Shown here one piece after another: positions 15,532 through 19,375 of a stretch of DNA of 19,375 nucleotides (its first letter is position 1; each line of letters starts with the position of its first letter). The stretch comes from Rhodospirillales bacterium. Its GTDB lineage: Bacteria; Pseudomonadota; Alphaproteobacteria; MPNO01; UBA2964. A program made the translations under genes and the position numbers. The notes beneath the pieces are model-generated. The model had not been told where the DNA came from. It searched no databases and saw only the letters and a program-made list of their open reading frames with translations. Location of the stretch: NCBI GenBank assembly GCA_002727395.1, contig PBWY01000007.1, positions 2,206-21,580 on the forward strand, given 5' to 3'.

Positions 15532-16401
15532 TTGTCCCCTGTCTATCTTGGCACTTTCTGGATGTTACTGACGACCTTGTCATTTGTTGCATTGAGCCTA
15601 AGTGTTCGTGCTCTCTCGGCGGATATATCTGCAGTTCAAATCGTTTTCATACGCTGCCTGTTTGGTGTGCTTTTGTTTCTACCCTGGGTTGCGAGTGAGG
15701 GTTTAGAAGCGTTAAAAACTAAAAAATTTACCCAGCATCTTATTCGTGCCGTTTTTATGGGGGTTGGTATGATCCTGTGGTTTGCTGCCATTGGATCATT
15801 ACCACTTGGTGATGCTATCGCACTTCATTTTACCTTGCCGCTTTTCATGATAATTTTTGCTGCGATCTTTCTTCGAGAAGATGTGGATACGACTCGGTGG
15901 ATGGCGACGAGTATTGGGTTTGTCGGTGTATTGATTGTTTTACGTCCAGGGTTTCAGATAATAGAATGGGCCCACTATTTTGTTTTGCTATCTGGCGCCT
16001 TGTATGGTGCTAATCACGTCATAACCAAGTTCATGTCTGGAACCGAAACACCCAACGCAACGGCTTTTTACATGAACGTGTTAATTTTGCCAGGCGCTAC
16101 AGTGGCGTTACCATTTTTTTGGTCTATGCCCAGTTGGGAACACGTGGGTTGGATTCTAGTGCTGGGCATTACGGGTACAACAGCGCATACGTGCCTTCTT
16201 AAGGCAATGCAGCACGCCGACGCTAGCGCGCTGGCGCCTATCGATTTCCTTCGCCTAGTTTTTTGTTCAATTGGGGCTTATTTTCTGTTTAATGACATCT
16301 CGGATTTTTGGACCTATGCAGGCGCCTCAGTAATATTTCTTGCCGCCTGGTATAACACTTGGTCGGCTAGCCGCTCAGAAATGCGGGTTACAGAAAAATG
16401 A
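15532..16401 (+). CDS. EamA-family drug/metabolite transporter (DMT), first of a pair
   Basis: A 289-residue inner-membrane protein with about 10 hydrophobic helices arranged as two five-helix EamA repeats. The first repeat includes PLGDAIALHFTLPLFMIIFA, the second ends with DASALAPIDFLRLVF and a short polar tail. EamA proteins export or import small metabolites, amino acids or drugs; the direction is unknown here. The start is TTG 15532, with AAAGG at 15517-15521 upstream; the next in-frame ATG is at codon 11, inside the first helix. Its TGA overlaps the ATG of a second, similar transporter by four bases. In context it may move the substrate or a product of the neighbouring catabolic enzymes. 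Confidence 0.88.
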   Translation: MSPVYLGTFWMLLTTLSFVALSLSVRALSADISAVQIVFIRCLFGVLLFLPWVASEGLEALKTKKFTQHLIRAVFMGVGMILWFAAIGSLPLGDAIALHFTLPLFMIIFAAIFLREDVDTTRWMATSIGFVGVLIVLRPGFQIIEWAHYFVLLSGALYGANHVITKFMSGTETPNATAFYMNVLILPGATVALPFFWSMPSWEHVGWILVLGITGTTAHTCLLKAMQHADASALAPIDFLRLVFCSIGAYFLFNDISDFWTYAGASVIFLAAWYNTWSASRSEMRVTEK

Positions 16402-17270
16402 CTATTACCAAAAGCTGGAGGGGCCTGCTTTGGATGTTAGCGCAAACCACCTCCATGTGTGCTATGATGGCTGCGGTGAGACATCTCAGTTTTGACGGGT
16501 TTTCCGGTCCACAATTAGTGTTTTTTCGAGGTTTTATTGGTTTTATGATAATGTTGCCGTGGTTGGTGCACACGGTAAAATTTGAACCCAAAATATTAGT
16601 GCCTGATCAATGGAAACTTGTATTGTGGCGCAGTCTTATTTCTGTTGTGGGTATCTTATGCTGGTTTATGGCGCTTGCCGGTATGACGATTTCAGACGTT
16701 ACCGCGGTCCAGTTAACGCATCCCATTTTCGTTGTTGTCGGCGCGGCACTGGTTTTGAGGGAGAGGGTTGATAGAGGACGTTGGACGGCAGTAGTTCTTG
16801 GCACGCTCGGGGCACTGGTTATTATACGCCCGGGTTACATCCCATTTAATCCATTGATATTGTGTATATTGATTTCCGCAATGTCCAACGCTTCGGTGCA
16901 ACTAATTACGAAATTTGTTTCGTTAAAAATTAGTGGTGCGGTGTTGATATTTTATCTAAATCTTACGTTGATACCCTTTACTCTAATTCTCTCTATTCCC
17001 CAATGGATTTGGCCCGAGTGGAGCCAGATAGGGTGGATTTTGGCAGTTGGCGTCTTCGGGACGTTTGCCCATATATTTTTGGCCCGTGGTATGAAAGATG
17101 CGGATGCGAGTTTGTTGGCTCCCGTCGATTTTTTGCGTTTACCAATTTCAGCCGCATTCGGTTGGTTATTATTTAGTGAGTTGTCTGATATAGAAACTTG
17201 GGTTGGCGCAACAATAATTTTTCTTGCTGTTCTTATTATTACCCGGCAAAAGATCCTACCTACGAGTTAG
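16398..17270 (+). CDS. EamA-family drug/metabolite transporter (DMT), second of a pair
   Basis: A 290-residue, roughly 10-helix EamA protein clearly related to the gene just upstream. Both share a D-A-D-A-S-x-L-A-P-x-D-F-L-R-L block near the end of the second repeat and a similar LF...SD...W...GA..IFLA ending. The first repeat contains MTISDVTAVQLTHPIFVVV (about residues 96-114). The ATG overlaps the stop of the first transporter (ATGA), which points to translational coupling and to either a recent-to-moderate tandem duplication or a two-protein transporter. The 89 bases that follow, up to the next gene, contain a possible -35 (TTGACG at 17299-17304) without a well-spaced -10. The substrate is unknown. 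Confidence 0.88.
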   Translation: MTITKSWRGLLWMLAQTTSMCAMMAAVRHLSFDGFSGPQLVFFRGFIGFMIMLPWLVHTVKFEPKILVPDQWKLVLWRSLISVVGILCWFMALAGMTISDVTAVQLTHPIFVVVGAALVLRERVDRGRWTAVVLGTLGALVIIRPGYIPFNPLILCILISAMSNASVQLITKFVSLKISGAVLIFYLNLTLIPFTLILSIPQWIWPEWSQIGWILAVGVFGTFAHIFLARGMKDADASLLAPVDFLRLPISAAFGWLLFSELSDIETWVGATIIFLAVLIITRQKILPTS

Positions 17271-17359
17271 GTTTATGATGAAGTTTATAAAATCTCGCTT
17301 GACGGAAGTTTATCATTGAGGAATTTTAATCTAATTAAATTATTTTGGAGAAAGTCGGG

Positions 17360-18475
17360 ATGGGTGAATACCTTTATATATCTGCGGACAATCATCTTGA
17401 TACACATTGGTGTCCAAAGAATTTATGGCAAGACCGGTTGCCGGGAAAATTCAAAGAAAATGGGCCAAAGGTTATTGAAGGAGAGAATGGTTCTCAATGG
17501 ACCTGGGAGGGAAAGCTGTGGGACAAGTCGGCTGACGGTTCTAATAGCGGCCAGTTTCTCAAACCTTTTCGTGATCATGGTGTAAGTTTACCGGATGGTG
17601 CGTTACCTCCAGCTGACCCCGAGATTCTTCTTGATCACATGGATCAGTCTAAGGTCTGGTCTAGTGTAATATTTGCGAGCGTTAGGAAATGGAATGTTAG
17701 TGACCCTGAACTTTTATTTGCAGTGTATAGAGCATTTAATGACTATGCCATGGAGGTTAATAAAATAAACCCTGATAGAATTTTTGTTTTGCCGGCGCTA
17801 CCGACCAAGTATCCCGAAGAATGCATAAAAGAGCTTACGAGAATGATTAAAGCTGGCGCTAAGGCAGTTGAATTTCCACCATTTGATGTAGCTAAACCGG
17901 TTTACGACGAAGTTTGGGAACCACTTTGGACCATGGCGAGTGAAGCCAGCGTTCCACTTTGTATTCACATCGGTGGTGCGGCAGACGCGCCGTTGCCGCC
18001 ATATCACCGCGGTGCACAGATTGCATTTCTGGCAACTGCGCCTTTCAATCTTTGTAATACGTTTGCCCAGCTCATATTCTGCGGAGCATTTGAACGTAAT
18101 CCTAACTTAAAGGTTTTGTTTTCCGAATGTCGCATTGGTTGGGTGCCTTTTGCAATTGAGTGGTGTGATCGACAGGTTAAGGAGCGTGCACCTGATCCGT
18201 CTGCTCCTCTTTCAATGCTGCCGAGCGAATATGCCAAACGAAATTGTGGTTTTACCTTTGAAGAAGATTATGTTGGCTGTGAACTAATGAAGCAGGATTG
18301 GTGTAGTCTTGGTGATCTTGCAATATGGGGTTCTGATTACCCACACCCTCAAGGGACTTGGCCGGATGTATCAATCCCTATCAATAAAATGTTTGAAGGA
18401 ATAGATCCAGCAGTAAAACAGCGCGTACTCTGGGATCACGCTGCTGAAATGTTTAACATTCAGGGCCCAAAATAA
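17360..18475 (+). CDS. Amidohydrolase-2 family metal-dependent hydrolase (third family member)
   Basis: A 371-residue amidohydrolase-2 protein. Key residues are Asp10 and His12 (SADNHLD), His203 (LCIHIGG) and Asp326 (WGSDYPHPQGTWP); the FSECRIGWVPFAIEWCD block (254-270) has Glu256 where ACMSD has a His, like the family member at 13323-14348. GSDYPHPQGTWP is a well-known ending of this subgroup, often annotated only as amidohydrolase. The ATG at 17360 is preferred, with GGAG at 17347-17350 and a 9-base gap; the TTG at 17345 would overlap that ribosome site. Its TAA overlaps the ATG of the VOC gene (TAATG), so the two proteins probably work together. Reaction unknown; aromatic or ring-opened acid substrates are plausible. 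Confidence 0.87.
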   Translation: MGEYLYISADNHLDTHWCPKNLWQDRLPGKFKENGPKVIEGENGSQWTWEGKLWDKSADGSNSGQFLKPFRDHGVSLPDGALPPADPEILLDHMDQSKVWSSVIFASVRKWNVSDPELLFAVYRAFNDYAMEVNKINPDRIFVLPALPTKYPEECIKELTRMIKAGAKAVEFPPFDVAKPVYDEVWEPLWTMASEASVPLCIHIGGAADAPLPPYHRGAQIAFLATAPFNLCNTFAQLIFCGAFERNPNLKVLFSECRIGWVPFAIEWCDRQVKERAPDPSAPLSMLPSEYAKRNCGFTFEEDYVGCELMKQDWCSLGDLAIWGSDYPHPQGTWPDVSIPINKMFEGIDPAVKQRVLWDHAAEMFNIQGPK

Positions 18476-18903
18476 TGGCCGTTGGTAAACTTCGTCATTT
18501 AGCTCTCTCGGTTGAGGATCCAGAAGAAACTGCTAAATTTTACATGTCGGTTTTTGGTATAGAGAAAGTAACTTCGATCTCCGCTCCGATGGCAGATGGT
18601 GTCTATCTAACCGACGGTACGATTAATGTCGCTTTATTAAGGTATAAAGATGATCGCCCGATGGGTGAAGGAAAGACGAAAGATTGGTTTGGCGTTCACC
18701 ATTTTGGTTTCTGGGTTGACGATGTGAAAGATTGTGAACGGAAAATCAAAGAGAATGGCGGCCAGTGGTTCATGGGTGAGATGGAAGGAGATAACGTTTT
18801 TTATGAAATGAAGTTCTCCGACCCTAATGGAACCATATTTGATATTACCCACACAGGTTGGGGTGGTGCTCGAAAGGACGGGCCTCCGACAAAAGACGAT
18901 TAA
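18475..18903 (+). CDS. VOC-superfamily (glyoxalase/bleomycin resistance/dioxygenase fold) protein
   Basis: A 142-residue metal-binding protein with two beta-alpha-beta-beta-beta modules. Probable ligands are His8 (LRHLALSV), His75 or His76 (GVHHFGFWVDD) and Asp123 in TIFDI, where Glu is more usual; Glu111 (FYEMKFSDPNG) is also nearby. The family covers glyoxalase I, extradiol ring-cleavage dioxygenases, epimerases and resistance proteins. The small single-domain size and the context with ring-modifying enzymes leave glyoxalase, isomerase or small type I dioxygenase all open. The ATG sits in the overlapping TAATG with the amidohydrolase gene. The gene ends only 6 bases before the opposite-strand folD stop. 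Confidence 0.88.
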   Translation: MAVGKLRHLALSVEDPEETAKFYMSVFGIEKVTSISAPMADGVYLTDGTINVALLRYKDDRPMGEGKTKDWFGVHHFGFWVDDVKDCERKIKENGGQWFMGEMEGDNVFYEMKFSDPNGTIFDITHTGWGGARKDGPPTKDD

Positions 18904-18909
18904 TGAAAT

Positions 18910-19375
18910 TCACGTGCCTGGAACTTGGACCCCGTTCTGCAAACAACAGGCAATCAATGTATTTTCCAATAAACAAGCGATTGTCATAGGTCCGACCCCG
19001 CCGGGCACAGGCGTAATGGCTTCCGCCACCTTTAATGCTTTTTCAAAATCTACGTCACCAACTAATCGGTTTGTTCCGTTCTGAGTTTTCTTTCGGTTAA
19101 TTCCGACGTCAATTACGATGGCTTTTGGTTTGATCCAGTCGCCCTTTATCATCTCTGGCTGGCCGGCGGCTGCAATTAAAATATCAGCTGAGCGGCAAAG
19201 ATCCGGTAGGTCTTTTGTATGAGAATGAGCGATTGTGACAGTACAATTGGCTCTGAGGAGTAATTGGGCTAAAGGTTTCCCCACGATATTAGATCTACCA
19301 ACTATGACAGCAGTTTTGGAAGTAAGGTCCTTACATACACTATCAATTAGGATCATACAGCCCCGAGGCGTACAA
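18910..19375 (-). CDS. folD: FolD, methylenetetrahydrofolate dehydrogenase/cyclohydrolase, C-terminal part (cut by window edge)
   Basis: FolD interconverts 5,10-methylene- and 10-formyl-tetrahydrofolate through a dehydrogenase and a cyclohydrolase step in the cytoplasm. The frame is open to the right edge; reading on before the internal Met gives CTPRGCMILIDS, the expected FolD approach to the cofactor domain, so the gene continues beyond the window and this Met is not the true start. Seen are GRSNIVGKPLAQLLL (NADP-binding), TVTIAHSHTKDL, ADILIAAAGQPEMI, VIDVGINR and the signature PVPGGVGPMTIACLLENTL. The stop is TGA at 18910-18912 on the minus strand. The N-terminal half with the catalytic lysine is outside the window. 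Confidence 0.95.
   Translation of the reverse strand, partial: CTPRGCMILIDSVCKDLTSKTAVIVGRSNIVGKPLAQLLLRANCTVTIAHSHTKDLPDLCRSADILIAAAGQPEMIKGDWIKPKAIVIDVGINRKKTQNGTNRLVGDVDFEKALKVAEAITPVPGGVGPMTIACLLENTLIACCLQNGVQVPGT

Noticed and set aside
17299..17330. TTGACG with a TTTAAT box as a promoter for the third amidohydrolase
   Set aside because: The spacing is 20 bases, too long for a normal sigma-70 promoter; other -10 candidates fit worse.

Overview
The window looks like a chromosome segment from a moderately AT-rich, probably marine or free-living alphaproteobacterium. I base this on the proteins seen (an IalB-type periplasmic protein close to rlmN and argG, a Sir2 deacetylase, acetoacetyl-CoA synthetase, amidohydrolase-2 family enzymes) and on tight gene packing. 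This placement comes from recalled family knowledge, not from a search. I saw no tRNA or rRNA gene, insertion sequence, integrase, CRISPR array or phage gene. No gap between genes reaches 300 bases.

Region 1 (1-6321) is mostly housekeeping and entirely on the + strand. It holds the 3' end of acetoacetyl-CoA synthetase, a Sir2-family protein deacylase, a SpoU/TrmH-type RNA methyltransferase, an exported IalB-family protein, an MFS transporter, RlmN (23S rRNA/tRNA A2503/A37 methyltransferase, radical SAM) and ArgG (argininosuccinate synthase). Placing a sirtuin directly behind an acyl-CoA synthetase whose C-terminus carries the acetylatable SGK lysine suggests a regulatory pair.

Region 2 (about 6375-18903) is an accessory catabolic island. 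On the + strand, a crotonase and both subunits of a Rieske ring-hydroxylating oxygenase are chained by overlapping stop and start codons, followed by a short-chain dehydrogenase and a dihydroorotase-like cyclic amidohydrolase. On the - strand, running back towards them, are an M20 hydrolase, a fumarylacetoacetate-hydrolase-family enzyme and two amidohydrolase-2 (ACMSD-like) enzymes. Diverging from these on the + strand are two overlapping EamA/DMT transporters, a third amidohydrolase-2 enzyme and a VOC-fold protein. Together they have the parts expected for taking up or exporting and degrading an aromatic or nitrogen-heterocyclic acid: ring oxygenation, diol dehydrogenation, decarboxylation, and C-C and amide hydrolysis. 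The substrate cannot be read from sequence. There is no ferredoxin, reductase or regulator in the island.

Region 3 (18910-19375) is the C-terminal part of FolD on the - strand, meeting the island end to end and cut by the window edge.

The most interesting points are an M20 hydrolase in which two metal-ligand positions are replaced (Asn for the bridging Asp, Ala for the Glu), a short-chain dehydrogenase with Gly at the catalytic Ser position, the sirtuin/acyl-CoA-synthetase adjacency, and the composition of the island itself. I found no convincing new defence system or RNA element.
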